From: Chlamydomonas reinhardtii
Lineage: Eukaryota; Chlorophyta; Chlorophyceae; Chlamydomonadales; Chlamydomonadaceae
NCBI RefSeq assembly: GCF_000002595.2
Contig: NC_057015.1
Coordinates: 3,358,952-3,422,951, forward strand
Direction: 5' to 3'
Length of the DNA: 64,000 bases
Shown here: piece after piece, positions 1-12,600 of the stretch
Layout: every line of letters begins with the position of its first letter
Position numbering within the stretch: the first letter of the stretch is position 1
Made by a program: the position numbers and the translations under genes
Notes under the pieces: generated by a model
Told to the model about the DNA's origin: nothing
The model's database searches: none
The model's input: the letters and a program-made list of their open reading frames with translations, nothing else

Positions 1-76
1 CACCCATAACCCCCCCTCCCCTCTCCTGTCCCTTCCACCCTTCCACCCACCTCCCCCATCTGCCTCCGCCTCTCAG

Positions 77-3000
77 CTGACGGAGATGATGGTGACGCTG
101 GCCAACATCTGCCTCAGCCCCGCCAAGGCCGACGCCGAGGCCGCCGACCGCATCATCACCGCCATGGAGGACGCCGGCCTGGCGGTGCCGCCCGGCCTCT
201 ACAGCGGACTGGCGGCGGCGCTGGGCGGCCGCAAGCGCACGCGCGAGAGCGTCCTGGGCCGCAGCGGGCACGAGGTGGCGGCGGTGGAGTGGGAGGGTGA
301 GTCGCCGAGGCGGAGCGTGTGCGTGTATGTGTGTGTATGGAGGGCGGGGAAAGGCGGTGGTGGGGGTGGGGGTGGGGGTGGTGATGATTTCCGAGGACAA
401 GTCATGCGAGGGGCAGGGGAACAGCAACGGGGGGGGGGCGGCTGGGCGAGGGGGGCTTGCGTCGCAGTGACGGCATGGTTACATGCCTGTTTGGGCTAAC
501 TAAGACATGTGCTACCATACATCATACGGTAACGCATATTTTGTGTGTGTACTTGTCCTGCGCAGCCGCCGGCAACATGGCCAATGTGACGCTGGACGCC
601 GACGTGGAAGACATCCGCGGTGCGGAGGAGGGCGAGGGCGAGGCCGGCGCCACGGCCTCCACGGACGAGGCCGAGGAGGAGGCCGAGGAGGGCGAGGAGG
701 GCGAGGGCGAGGAGGAGCTGTTCGCCGGGTATGAGGAGGACCCCGCCTCGCAGGAGGCTGAGGAGGTGAGGGGGCTGCACATCACACGGTTTAGCGACTA
801 TTGTAAGCAACATCTGCGACATACCGGCAACCATGACAAGAACGGCTCTGCACTCCAGCGGGTTGCAGCGGCAGCGGGGGCCTCCGCCTGCTGCAGTCCC
901 GTTGCCCTGCCTGCCGTGATGCCGTACGCCCAGTCGCGCACGCTACCCCAAAGGATGGTCCCGTGCTCTTGCACACTACCACTCTGGCGCGCCCCACTCC
1001 ACCACTCGCCTGTACCCGCTGTAACCCCTGCGCCTGCTGCTTCCCTTTGTCCTTAGCAGCTTGGACGCTGCCAATCCCCTCACCTCCCTGCCTTTGCCCC
1101 GCCTGCCCACCCCCCTCCAGCTGGAGTGGCTGTTCCAGCGGGACGCCGACGAGGACGACTCCTGGATGGACGACCTGGACACGCGGCCCGCAGGTGCGGG
1201 CGTGTGTTCGTGTGCTAGAAACCCAACAAAACGAAGCCCTGTCTGCGTGTGTGCACGTTGGCGTTGACGCTGACCCTCATACCCGTGCACCCGGCATCGC
1301 GCCACCACCCTCCCACGGCGCTCACTGAAGTCGGCCAACGCGCCCTTTGCTCTCGCAGACGTGGAAGAGGTGCGTGCCGAGGCCGAGGCCAAGGCCGCCG
1401 CAGCGCGGCAGGAGGCGGCGGTTGCCAACGCGCTAGAGCGTGTGCGGCTGGTCGCCGGCCCCGCCGCCGCGGCGCTGCTGGCGCAGACCATTGAGCAGCG
1501 CGACGCGGCGCGCCTGGAGGAGGCCGCCAAGGAGGCCGCCGTCGCGTCGGACACCGTGGCCGAGGAGCGCGTGGACCTTATGTCGTCGCTGGAGACGGCG
1601 CTGGTGGAGAGCGGCACCGTGACGGTGCTACCCGCGGTGGCGGCGCCGCAGGCGTGGCAGGCGGGCGGCGCGGGCTCGGGCTCGGGTGATGGTGCCAGGC
1701 CCGAGGAGGCGCGGGCGGACGCGGAGCTGCAGGACCTGACGGCGGAGGTGGAGTGGCAGGCCAAGTCGATGCTGGAGCTGCCGCCGGTGGTGCTGGCGGA
1801 GGCGGCTAATGCGGCGCTGGCGGAGATGCGGGCGGCGGGCGTGGTGGATGAGGACGACGCGGTGGGTACGGGTTGTGCGGGATGGCGACACGGGGGCGGG
1901 TTGTGTGTTGCGGTGCTGCGGCATAAGTGGCATCGGCTTGCAGCCATCTCGTTGGCCTCTCCCTGCCTGCGTGCTGACACACGTTACCACACAGCACCAC
2001 GCCCGTCACCACTCCCTAAACTCGCTGCCGCCTTCCTGCCTTGCCTTCTTCTGCACCCCTGCCCATCAAACCTCGACACACAGGCTGCGCTGCAGCGCAT
2101 CGCTGACAAGGCCACGGTGCTGGAGCAGCTGCGCGCCGTGTCCACCGCCGCCGCCGCCGCGCATCCCGGAGGCATGGACGCCGCCGCCGAGGACGTGGAG
2201 GCCGCGCTCGGCAAGCTGCAGGCCGCGGAGGCCGCCGCCATGTCGTACGCGGCGGCGGTGGGGCTGGACGCGGCGGCGGCGGGCGAGGACCTGGCGGCGG
2301 CGGCGCGCGAGGCGGCGGGCTGGGGCGAGGACGAGGTGCTAGACTTCCTGGACGAGATTGATGAGACGCGCGGCGAGATGGATGAGGCGGTGCGTGCTAT
2401 GTGTGTCCTTGCATGTGTGTATGTGTGTGTTGAGAAGACAAAAAATGAAGTCCGCCCATACGGCGTATGTATATGTATGGCTCGTGTTGGAGAGCCCAAA
2501 GAAAGGATGGACACACTGCATGCGAGCATGTGCGTTTGTGCGTGTGTATGGGCATGCGTCAGGGACACGCGTGACAGGACTTGAGTGCCCACCACCACCT
2601 GGCATCACGCGCCCGCCCCTGCCGCCCCCGGCACCCGGCCCCCCTGTCTCCCACACGCAGGAGGCGGCCGAGATGCTGACGGAGGAGGACCTGGAGCCGG
2701 CCGTGGACCACGAGACGGCGCTGACTGGGGTGGCCGGCGAGCTGGCGGAGGAGGCGGTGCGGCAGGCGGAGGCGCTGCTGGAGCTGGAGGCGGAGGGCGG
2801 CATCAACACGGGCGACGGCGACACGCCGGACGAGGCGGACGAGCGCTTGTTGAGTGAGGCGGAGCGCGGCTACCGGGCGGCGCTGGTGTTGGGGCTGGAG
2901 GACGCGGAGGCGCAGCAGGCGGCGCTGCAGCGCGCGTACCAGGGCGCGGAGGCGGCTTTGAAGGCGGGCAAGAAGCCCAAGTGGAGCAAGGAGCAGCAGG

Positions 3001-4443
3001 CGGTGGCGGCGGCGCTGGACGCGGGCGACATGGGCGCGCTGCAGGAGCGGCTGGGGTTGGAGGGCGTGGAGTGGATCGCGGGCGAGCTGCGCGCGCTGGC
3101 GGAGCGGGAGGAGGTAAGAGCAAGCGGGGCGGGTTGGGAGTCTTGGGGGTTGCGTTGGAGGGGTTGGAGAGTAGGAAGCAGCTCCAAGCCCAGTCGCGGA
3201 GTTGGGCTGCGGCTGTGTCCCGCCGTTCAAGCTGGCACGCGCTACTGCTGGAAGCGGCAGCGCTGGCTTACGACCCCTGAAGCTGCCGCCACCACGGCCC
3301 TCACTTCTTGATCTCACCACCCTGTGCGCTGCCCCCCACACCCTTCCCCCCTGCAGATGGAGCTGCCGGCCGGCGTGGACGAGGCTGACGAGGACGAGGT
3401 GCCGGTGTTGCCCGGCGGCCTGGCGCTGAGCGAGCGCTTCATGGAGGCGGTGCGCGCCACCGTGGCGGACCGCGCGGCGGCGGCGGAGGCGGAGGGCGTG
3501 CCGCCGGCCGAGGTGCTGGGCGGTGAGCTAGCGGTGCTGGACGCCATGCTGGCATTGGCCAACGGCTACCGGCCGCAGGGTGAGTGCGCAGGCGCGCAGA
3601 GCGCGGTGCAGGGGACGATTAGGGAGGTGCAGGGGGCTGGGGCAGGGGACAGGGCAGCGGCAGGGGGCCAGGTTTTGTTGAGTGGCTGTTGGAGTTGGGC
3701 AGGGCCCGCTGCGTGTGTGCGCGTGATCCTTGTGCGGGAGTGGGAGTGGGGGCGGTGGGGGGCTGTGCCAGCTCCTCCCAGCCGCTGCTCCAGCCCATCG
3801 ACTGGCTCTCTGTCAATGGCTCTCCCTCCTTTGCACTGCGAACCCCAACCCACGTTACCTCAAAGACATACACGTACATATACACATACACTCACACAAA
3901 CACACAATCACACACAAACTCTCTCTCCCTCGGCCAGGCTTCGAGGGCGAGTCCGTGTCGGACCTGGCCGGCGCCAACGAGGACGGCGAGGACGGCAGCG
4001 AGCTGGGCCGCCTGCTGCAGCAGCTGCGCCGCGACGCCTCAGACGCCATGGCGGCGGCGGACGCGGCGGTGGGCACGGCGCGCGAGGAGCAGGCGTTCGC
4101 GGCGGCGGCAAGCGTCGTGTCCGAGCTGATGGAGGTGGCGAGCGAGGTGTACGAGGAGGCGGAGGAGGCGGCAGCGGAGGCGGAGGAGGCGATGGGCGAG
4201 TACGAGGAGGGTGAGGAGCTGAGCGAGGAGGACGAGGCGGCGAGCCGGGAGGCAGCGCGGCAAATGCTTGCGGCTCTGGCGGCGTTGCAGCCAAACGCAG
4301 GGCTGCCGTTCGGTGCCGATGGCGCAGGGGCGGAGGAAGAGCAGGGTGGGGCTGCGACGGCAGTGGCGGCGCCGCCGGCTCCGGCGCCGCCGAAGGCGGG
4401 GCGCAAGGGTCGGGGCACGCGGGGAACCGCGAGCTCGGAGTGA
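77..4443 (+). CDS. Acidic Ala/Glu-rich protein with a PPR-like segment, 3' part (5'-truncated by window)
   Basis: Eight exons (77-296, 566-765, 1121-1193, 1359-1861, 2084-2389, 2661-3113, 3357-3579, 3938-4443) join in one frame with GT-AG junctions and give 827 residues ending at a TGA. The first exon follows a CAG acceptor at 74-76, so the gene starts upstream of the window. The first roughly 45 residues include a segment ending GLAVPPGLYSGLAAALG that resembles a pentatricopeptide (PPR) helix pair, so the missing N-terminus may be a PPR array. The rest is rich in Ala, Glu and Asp, probably helical or coiled coil, with acidic runs such as EEAEEGEEGEGEEEL. It ends in a basic tail (KAGRKGRGTRG). 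PPR proteins of algae usually act on organelle RNA, but that role is inference here. I do not recognise a specific family for the acidic part. Confidence 0.75.
3866..3921. repeat. CA/TA-rich microsatellite in an intron
   Basis: Imperfect run of acac/catac units inside the last intron (3580-3937) of the Ala/Glu-rich gene, just before the acceptor at 3935-3937. It is a simple-sequence tract and nothing else is visible in that intron. Confidence 0.7.
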
Positions 4444-5806
4444 TTTAGTGGTAGGGACATTGGGAGATGTGTCCTCATTTGCACGGCAGCTCGGGATGAC
4501 GGAAGCACGGGTCCAAGCGCTAGATTATGCGTAGGTTTGAGAGGCGCGGTACAGGCGGCGAACAAGGAAGGTGGCCCCTGAAGGAAATGAGGGCTGCGCC
4601 CACGTCCCGTTGGTGCACGTCTGAGGGACCGAAGGTGTGGGACGCGGATCAATAAGTGCCTGTATGAGTTAAGGCCTGCAGGCTTGAAGATTTGGTGCGT
4701 TGTTCTGTCCTTTGCTTGCCTGTCGTATGTTGTGCGTTTGGCATGCTACCACGGAATACATCCCCGCACTACCGTACAGGAGTCTTTGTCAGGCCGTTGC
4801 ATCGGTATCAACGCATTTCCGCCGGACTACTACGGTACTGGCAGAGGTTATTTGACGCCATGTTAGACACGCTTGGGTCTCCGCTCCGCCAGCGTCTGCC
4901 TCCGCGGCTCTGCCTCCCGCTTTTGTTTTGCCTGGCCCAGCCGTCTGGCAGCACGGTAGAACCGCCCGCAGTATTCACTTTCCTTCGATGGACACGGGCC
5001 CACTCCACCAGGCCGGCAGTGATTGTAGCCCTCCACGGCTCCACCCCGCCTGGCGGCCTGGGGCCCTGGGCGACACGGATGCAGGTACCGCTGGGTTAGG
5101 GAGTGGACCTGCCTTCCTGCTGTTCCACCCCCCACCCAACCCCCACCCAACCCCCCGCACTCACAGTAAGGATGCGAATTACAATTGAAGGGACAGTCCG
5201 ACAAGCGGGGGCACACCGTACCCACGCCGCGAGGGACCGTCTCCGGCCCAGAGAGAAACACCCACCCCCTGATTGACTGCCGACCTTCATAGCGTTACAC
5301 GCATGAGTCGAAGCCAAGCCGAAGCCCGCCAAAGCCCCACAATAAGCCACAATAAGGCGTCCTGTCACGCCAGGGTGGGTTGGACCCAAAAGCTCCCCAC
5401 CTCCCCTGCTCCCCACCCCGTCTCACCCCCAACCGACCTAGGGTGGCCCCAACACTTGTGACACACAATTAGAGTCGCTTCATACATGCACAATATCTGG
5501 GGCTACTCGAACGCATGAGGCTCCGTTAGGTTGCTTCCGCTTCAGGCCCTTGCACAGGTTGCCGCAAGGCCGGGGATGCCAGGGCATACACAGAAGGTCT
5601 TACACGGTTTCACGCGTCTTGGCCAGGCAAAACTGAGTACTAAATTACTTCTTTCATCCTATGATAGGCCGGTAACTGCGCATGCGAAGCCGACTCGGAA
5701 ACGGCTTCATCTCTGCCATCCCATCCACCGCGAGCGCTGAGTTAGGGCACGCGCGATCCCTTTTTCCTACTTTTAGGTACTATTAGTTCCTCGCCATATA
5801 TTGAAA
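4444..5806. other. Intergenic: 3' UTR of upstream gene and CAS promoter region
   Basis: No supported coding exon. The left part must hold the 3' UTR of the gene ending at 4443, but I found no clear TGTAA signal. The right part is the promoter and 5' UTR of CAS. Open frames here, for example at 4692-5099, lack recognisable protein features. Confidence 0.6.
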
Positions 5807-8472
5807 ATGCAGCTTGCTAACGCTCCTCGCCTCGCGGCCCGTCCGGCCCGGTCGGCCGTGAAGGTCTTCGCTCAGCAGCGTACTCAGGCCAAGACCGCCG
5901 GTGAGCCCTGAGGCTTTGGATTTATGGCGATGCGTCTGATTCGGGCTCGAACACGTCTGGCCAAGCTCGTGTGCAGCAAGCGGATGATTGCCCTTGCGTG
6001 CATTGATTCGTCGCTGAGCCAGCGCACGGCTGGGCCTGGTCAGCAGTAAGCCACCTGAACATCATCAAGTGGCTCATTCATCGCTTAATCCGCGGGGTCC
6101 CCAGCGAAACGCCCAGCTCAAGCTCTCCCTCCAAAACGACTGGGCGAGGCGCAAGGGTCGCTGTGCGAAGGCCCAGTCGCTCGTTTAGCTCAAGCAGATT
6201 ACCAAAGTAGTTATTAAAGATGCCCCTGTATTTATCTTGGTCAACCCCGCAGCGCCGAAGACTCTCGCGGCCGGCCTGGTCGCCAGCTCCGTCCTGCTGC
6301 AGGCGTCTGCTGCCCGCGCTGATGAGCTGGACTCCACTGTGGAGAGCGTGGTCGGCGCCGTGAAGGTGCGTGGGGCCCGGGCTTGCGTCAGGTGTTGCAT
6401 AAGCCGTTGATCATCAGGAAAGAAGCAGGAGACGCGCCCGGCGCGCTCTCATTGCAGCCGCCCGTCAAGAAGCTTTTCTGGGATACCTGCACACATGGGG
6501 TCTGGGGAGACTCAGCGCTCCAGCCACGCGACAGCTTTAGACTTGGCTTGCTTCGGATGCAAGCAAAGCACCTAAGCCCGTGCGACTAAAAGTCTCCTGA
6601 AGTTACCTGAAAACGGTGGAGGCAAAAAATCTTGATGGCATGCACCCCTTGGGCGAGCGTGTGAGCGGGCCTGTCTGCAATCTTTGCTGCAAATGTCAGT
6701 GTGACCAGTGTGCACGCTTCCTATCTACAATTGATGTAATACACACTCTATGAACTTCAAGAGGTTTGCATAGCGGTGGGCCATCGGGACACGGCTGAGC
6801 TCGGTTTGCCTAAACCATCCACACGCAGGCCACGGGCGAGGTCGTCAAGGCCGGTATCACCACCCTGCAGAGCGGTGTGAAGATCCTGAAGGACGTAAGC
6901 GGGCGTGGTTTGCTGGGGGCTCGCAGGCGATGTGCCTGGGAAGCGGAGGCGGGTGTGTGTGTGGGGAGCCTTCACTGCTTACAGGCTTACCTGGCTGTCC
7001 ATTATGCCCTCAGTTCACGCCTCTTTTCTCGCCTTCACAGGGCTACGACGTGGCTGCCCCCTATGCCCGCGAGGTGGTTGACGCCGTTGGCCCCGTGGTT
7101 GTGGAGGCTGCCAAGAAGACCGTGGAGCTGGCCTCGCCTGCCCTTGAGGCCGCCGCCCCCGCCATCTCGGTGAGAGCAGCGGATCAGATAATACCCCGTA
7201 CCTTACTGCTGCAGCGCCCCCGGGATGCCGCCAAAAGCGGGTCCCTGCAGACACTGAGATGCCTCCCACGCCCAACCCGCACTAATGCGCTCCCGCACAC
7301 CCGCGCCCCTGGAACCACTCCCTCACAGAACACTGTGTCTGATGTGCTGGAGAGCACCGGCGTGGACCTGTCGGCGGTGAGCAAGACCGCCGGCACTGTG
7401 GGTGACGTTGCGGGCAGCGCCGTTTCGGTGGCCACCCCCGTGGCCCGTGGCCTGGTGGACCTGCTGGCCACCTCCGACCCCGTCACTCTGGGCGAGTTCG
7501 GCCTGGGCGCCGTGGCGCTGTATTACCTCAGCCCCCTGTTCTTCGGCGCCTTCCGGTGAGGGCGGTGTGGACACGGGGAGGGGAGGGCAGACAAAGGATG
7601 CGGTTGGGGCCGGGATGGGGAGGGCAGGCGGCGGGGTAATGTGCAATGGGAGGGCAGACAAAGGATGCGGTTGGGGCCGGGATGGGGAGGGCAGGCGGCG
7701 GACCAGCCTGGGACGGTTCGTGTCAAAGTGGTGGGCGGTGAAAGCCAGTGGGGCGGCGGTGGACAGAGCTGGAGGGCACCGGCGGTTGCTCTCACAGGTG
7801 GTAATGGCAGAGTAGTAGCATGCGTCATTCGTAGTGCAATCAAACAGTGGTGCTACGCACTGCAGCTGTGCGTGATGGACCAGCGGTGTAGTGCAGCCCG
7901 AGTCCATCCTGCTACCTGGGCATGGCTTCACAGTCTCGCACCATCCCCCGTTCTCCCTCAACAGCGGCTACGCCGGCGACATGACCTCCGCTGTTGCCCT
8001 GGACACCGTGGTCAACGACGCCAGCAGCGTGCTGATCGACATCCGCGCCATCCGCGAGAAGGAGGCCAGCGGCGTGCCTGACGTGCCGGGCGCCGCCTCT
8101 TCCAAGCTGCTGGAGGTGGAGTTCGCCGCGCTGGAGGACAAGAAGCTGCGCAGCCAGCTGAAGAACCCCCAGGACATTGAGGCGCAGACCACCGCGCTGC
8201 AGATTGCCTCGCTGCGCCGCATCAACTCGGGCACCAAGGTGATCCTGCTGGACCGCTACGGCCCCCTGGCTGAGGCCGTGGCCCGCGAGCTGGCCAAGAA
8301 GGGCTACGGCAAGGTGTATGTGGTGGTGGGCGGCTTCGACGGCCGCAACGGCTGGATCCAGTCCAAGCTGCAGATCAAGCCGTACACCGCCACCGCGCTG
8401 ACCTTCTCGGCGCCGGCCTTCGGCCGCACCGGCACCACCTCGACCCGCCGCCTGCCCGCCCCCCGCTCGTAA
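5807..8472 (+). CDS. CAS1: CAS, thylakoid calcium-sensing protein with inactive rhodanese-like domain
   Basis: Six exons (5807-5900, 6253-6365, 6829-6894, 7041-7169, 7329-7555, 7965-8472) encode 378 residues. The start MQLANAPRLAARPARSAVKV is a plastid transit peptide. A second hydrophobic stretch (LAAGLVASSVLLQASAARA) looks like a thylakoid-transfer segment. A helical, valine/alanine-rich lumenal or stromal region follows, then one transmembrane helix at about 187-208 (ending LSPLFFGAF). The C-terminal half, about 225-345, is a rhodanese-like fold. The usual catalytic Cys loop reads LLDRYGPLAEAVA, so there is no sulfurtransferase cysteine. In C. reinhardtii, CAS is a thylakoid protein needed for Ca2+-dependent photoacclimation and for induction of the carbon-concentrating mechanism. 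The sequence matches the known algal protein as I remember it, and length and exon phases agree throughout. Confidence 0.97.
7573..7701 (+). repeat. Tandem duplication of about 54 bp in CAS intron 5
   Basis: A unit beginning gggagggcagacaaagg and ending gggcaggcggcgg appears twice, near 7580-7633 and 7648-7701, separated by about 13 bases. The two copies look essentially identical, which suggests a recent duplication or strong homogenisation inside the intron between exons 5 and 6. Confidence 0.8.
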
Positions 8473-9672
8473 GCGGGCTCGCAGTGGCTCGCGCACCGGC
8501 GGCGGCTCCGTACGGGAGCCAAAGCTGGAGCTAGAGCCGTGCTAGCGGATACGGTAAGCAACGACAGCAGCAGCAGCAGCAGGAGAGGAGGTGGCGACCT
8601 GCAGGCGCGCTCTACGCTGTGACGGCTGACGGTCGTCATAGATGCGGCGGCGATGGCAGCAAGTCATGGCGGCGGCGGCCCTGAACGGGGCGCCGTAGGA
8701 AGCCGCCTTTCTGACGGCAGCAGGAGCACGCCAGGCGCCCTAGGTTAGACAGGCGACCGAGATAGCAAGCACACTCGATTTTGGTTCAGAGGCAGTACAT
8801 GTACGTTAATGTTTCAAACTGACTGTACGCGCACATGCGCAACGCCACAGTTGGGCTGGTTAAGGCCCCGACGAGGCGACGTGGGCACTCAAGTGGCCTG
8901 CAGTGTATGTGTGGTATGATAAAGCGTGACCCCCCTGAAGATGGGCGGACAACGGAGCGCATCAAGAGATTTTGGGAGCGGAGGACGGGAGGAGCGGAAA
9001 GAGAGATAACCGTCAAGGAGTCGGAGAAACTCGGGTAGTGTATATCTGTTTCAACGTTGGTTGTTTGAGGATGCTGACACGCAAGGATTTGGTCAGGTCG
9101 TCAAATATTTTTACCCGGATGGTGGCGCACACGCAGACTGGGCTCTAATTGTCCCGGTCAGCGGTGGTGCCACACGGCAAGCATGATGTAACCACAAGCA
9201 TTTTTTCTCGAGCAGCTTACGAGTTTCAGCAATAGGGTGCGCGACCAGCGTGTCATCAGCAGTACTCGGTGGTAGAGCTTCACCGCCTCGCTGTCATGTG
9301 TGTGTGTGGGGGGGGGCATCGGAGCTGATGGTCTCGAAACAGTCGTACAGCGAATCCATCACCTCCGTCGGCCACATACAGCACCTCTTTCACAGTGCAC
9401 CCTGGCCAGCGTCTATGACCCCTGCTCACCACCAACACGGCTGCACGGCTGCGCACCCGCCCCCACCAACCGGCCGCCCAGCTCATGTCTCATGCGCGTC
9501 AGCACAACATCGACACAACCTGCCAGCTACCGTCGGTACAGTAACAGCGCGCGAACGACGCACCAATGCCTTGTCCCTTCTTGCTACGCATTTATGTGGG
9601 CACGGGTGGGAGCCACACACATCGGGACTACGCTTTCCTGCCCCTTGCCATGTTCCATCACGGCCGCCCAGC
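8473..9672. other. Convergent intergenic region (CAS and CEP95-like 3' UTRs)
   Basis: CAS (+) and the next gene (-) point at each other. The stretch holds the CAS 3' UTR to about 9210 and the 3' UTR of the minus-strand gene. No additional gene is supported. Confidence 0.6.
9187..9191 (+). terminator. TGTAA poly(A) signal, CAS
   Basis: TGTAA is the usual green-algal polyadenylation signal. This is the first clear one downstream of the CAS stop, giving a 3' UTR of about 730 bases. Inferred from position only. Confidence 0.55.
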
Positions 9673-12600
9673 TCATGTCAGTCCCAGCAGCCGCCGGATC
9701 TGCCCCACCAGCTCCGCCTTCTTCTCCGGCCTGCTGCCCACGCTGTGCCGCGCCAGGATGGCCTCCTCCTCCGCGCTCACGCGCGCCAGCAGCTCCGCCA
9801 CGCGGTCGTGCACCATTTCCGCCGCCAGCGCGTTGCTCTCCTGCTGCGCCGCCATGGTCTCGCGTGCCGCCCGCAGGCGCTGCTGGCGCTCCGAGGCCAG
9901 AAGGTTCTCCAGCGTGTGGTACAGCGCCAGGTACTGGTCCTCAGCCTTGCTACGTGGGCGGAGAGGTAAGGGGGCAAGGGCGTGGGATTATAGGTTGTGG
10001 GCTGGGTGGGGGCATCCGGAGGAGGACGTGGAGGGCAGGGCAGCGAGGGATGCGGGACCAGCGGCATGCAGCCATTGGTGCTTGTATGGGCCTGCCAAGC
10101 AGGCATAGCCGGCCGCATATGTTGGGCAGCCGGTCGCACGCCGTGCGCGCGCAGTGACGCACCGCATGGCCTTCTTGTAGTGTGGGAAGGCTGCACCCCG
10201 GCCCGTGTCCCGCCGCTCCACCAGCAGCCGCTCCTTCTCCTGGCCCAGCACCTCCATGAACGCCTCACGTAGCTCCAGCTCTGCGGCCAGAGCCCGGCGC
10301 ATCGCCGCACTGCGCTGCTTGTCGTGCCTGCAGGTGCGTGTACAGGGTGACAGAACGAGCGCGAAGTGGTTACGGATAAGGTTGGAGAGGAGGGGCCATG
10401 GCTGCGAGGGGCACACCCGTCGGTGTGCACAGGGTTGGGGACGGACTGCTGTGAAGGTACTGCACTCACCACTCGGCGGCAAGGCGCTGCAGCCGCAACT
10501 GCTCCACACGCTTTTCGTACTCCTGTGGCAACACGCCGAGTCACATGCGCATGTCAGTACACAACACGGCGTTGCATTCGGATACCAGCCGCTCTAAACC
10601 CGCCCGCCGCAGTGCCGCACTCACCACCCGTTGCTCATGCAGCCTGTTGGCGGTGAGCCGCAGCGCCGCCTCACGCCGGGCCCGGGCGCCCGCCAGCTTG
10701 TCCACCAGCTGCCGCCGCCGGATATGACGCACCAGCTCGTCGCGAACTGCCACCTGCTGCACGGCGGCGCGAGCAGCTTGCTGCTTGGGGTTCTCCGTAG
10801 CCAGGCTGCGTTCGGAGACAAGCGGGCAACGGCATGTGGACGTCAGGCTTGCTAGCATGTGAGAGCGGGGGACTGCAAACAACTCGCTACAAAGCAGTAG
10901 CCACAAGCCACAGCAGCAAGGCAGAGCCCTGCCCAGCCGACAACACTCACTCGTACAGGTACTTGAGGCGGCTGGCGAGGTCAGCGTTGAGGTGCATGCC
11001 CGGTCGCACGCTGCCGTCCTGCTGCAGCGCCTGCTGCTGGGCGCCATACCGCCGCCGCGCCCGCAGCAGGTCGTCCACGTCCACGCTCTCATCATCGAAG
11101 TAGCTATCATCCAGGTCGCCACTGTCGAGGTCATCACGGGCCTGGCGGCCGCCGCCGGTACCGCCTGGCCTCTGCAAAAGCTCCCGGCGGCCTGCCAGCA
11201 GCACCGGCGCCGGCAGCACTGCCTCATATGACGCCGCAGTGCGCTGCAGAAGCTGCCGGCCGTGCTTTGCCGGCGCCGGCGGCAGTACACTGCCAGGCAA
11301 CTCCACAAACGCGTCCTCGCGGCGGCTGGTGCCGCGCGCCGTCGTGCTTGCCCCACCCGCCATCGCCTTCGTGCTGCTGCCCCCCGCAGCAGCTGCCTTC
11401 TTGCCGGCGTGTTGCTTCGGCCCAATGGCCGACACGAGGGCCAGCTCCGCTGGGCCCTGCCGTGCTGCCCGCAGCAGCCCTTTGGGCACACGTCCCCCGC
11501 CGCCGCTCAATCCACTAGATGTGGTGCTTCTGCTGCGGGCTGAGGCCGAGGCGGAACCGGCGGAGGAGGAGCGCGGCGGCCCGCTCCGCGCCGACGCCAC
11601 CTCGCTAGCTGTGGCAGAGCCGCCTGCCAGCACACGCTTGGCCCGGCGCAGGAAGTCGTTGTGCTGCTGCGTCGTGGCCTGGCGCCCATCCGGCCAGGCG
11701 CCCTTGCGCAACGGGCGGCTGATGGGCGCGCCGACGTCGCGCGCGGCCCTGCTGTTGCGGCCGCTGGCGGCGGCGCCGGCGTGGAGGCGCGCGGCGGCTG
11801 CCCGCCGGCGGCTGGCCTGGTCCAGCGCACCCATGCGGTCCCCCAGGTCGTCCTGGTCGTCGCTGTAGTAGAAGTCCTCATAGGCGTAGCCCAGGTCCTG
11901 CAGAGTGCGCTCCGCCTGCGCCACCGCCCGCTCCAGCAGCGTGGCCGTGTCCTCCGCCTCCAGCTCCGGATGCTGCCCCGGGTGTTGGTCGTAGAAAGGC
12001 GCGCTTCCGACCGCGGCTGACGGCGGGCGGCCGGCTTGCATGGCGTAGCGGTCGCCCTGCGTACCCTGGCGATGCAGCCCAGGCTCGGAGCGGGCCGGCT
12101 GCAGTGGCGAGTCCATGATGCCGGCCGCGCCAGGGGCACCAATGCCATGCACAGACGGGATGCTAATGACGCTGCTGGCGCCGCCGCCGCTGCCACGGGA
12201 GCTGCCGGTTCGCCGGACGCCAGACGGCACGCCCGCGGCTGGTGCACCAGTAGCGGTCGTGGACGCCACGGCTGCTGCAAGCTCCGCGCGCACGGAGCTT
12301 GCGCGGCTTCGGGCCCTGGACCCGGCGCGCGAAGCAGGCTGCAAGACCTCCTCTCCCTCTCCATCGCCGTGGCCGTTAAAAGCATGCTCCCAGCCCTCTC
12401 GAGATACCTCCAGAATGGGGCTCAGTGGCGGCCGCCTTCCGCCCAGTCGCTGCATCGCGCGTGCTCGCCGGCTCGCCTTACCCCTGCGCGGCACTTCCGG
12501 CCCCTCCGCTGCAGAGGTGGAGGCAGCGTTGGTAGAGGAGCGGCCGTGTTGCTGCTGGTGCTGTCGTTGCTGCTCATATGCTTGTTGCAGCAAGGCATGG

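Noticed and set aside
976-1980. Long minus-strand open frames opposite the Ala/Glu-rich gene (also 1984-2598, 2559-3341, 3855-4652)
   Set aside because: They mirror GC-rich coding exons on the plus strand, lack splice continuity and encode low-complexity Ser/Ala or Arg-rich sequence. The plus-strand exon chain explains the region.
4692-5099. Open frame upstream of CAS with hydrophobic stretches
   Set aside because: No motif, no splice support, and it overlaps the expected promoter/5' region of CAS.
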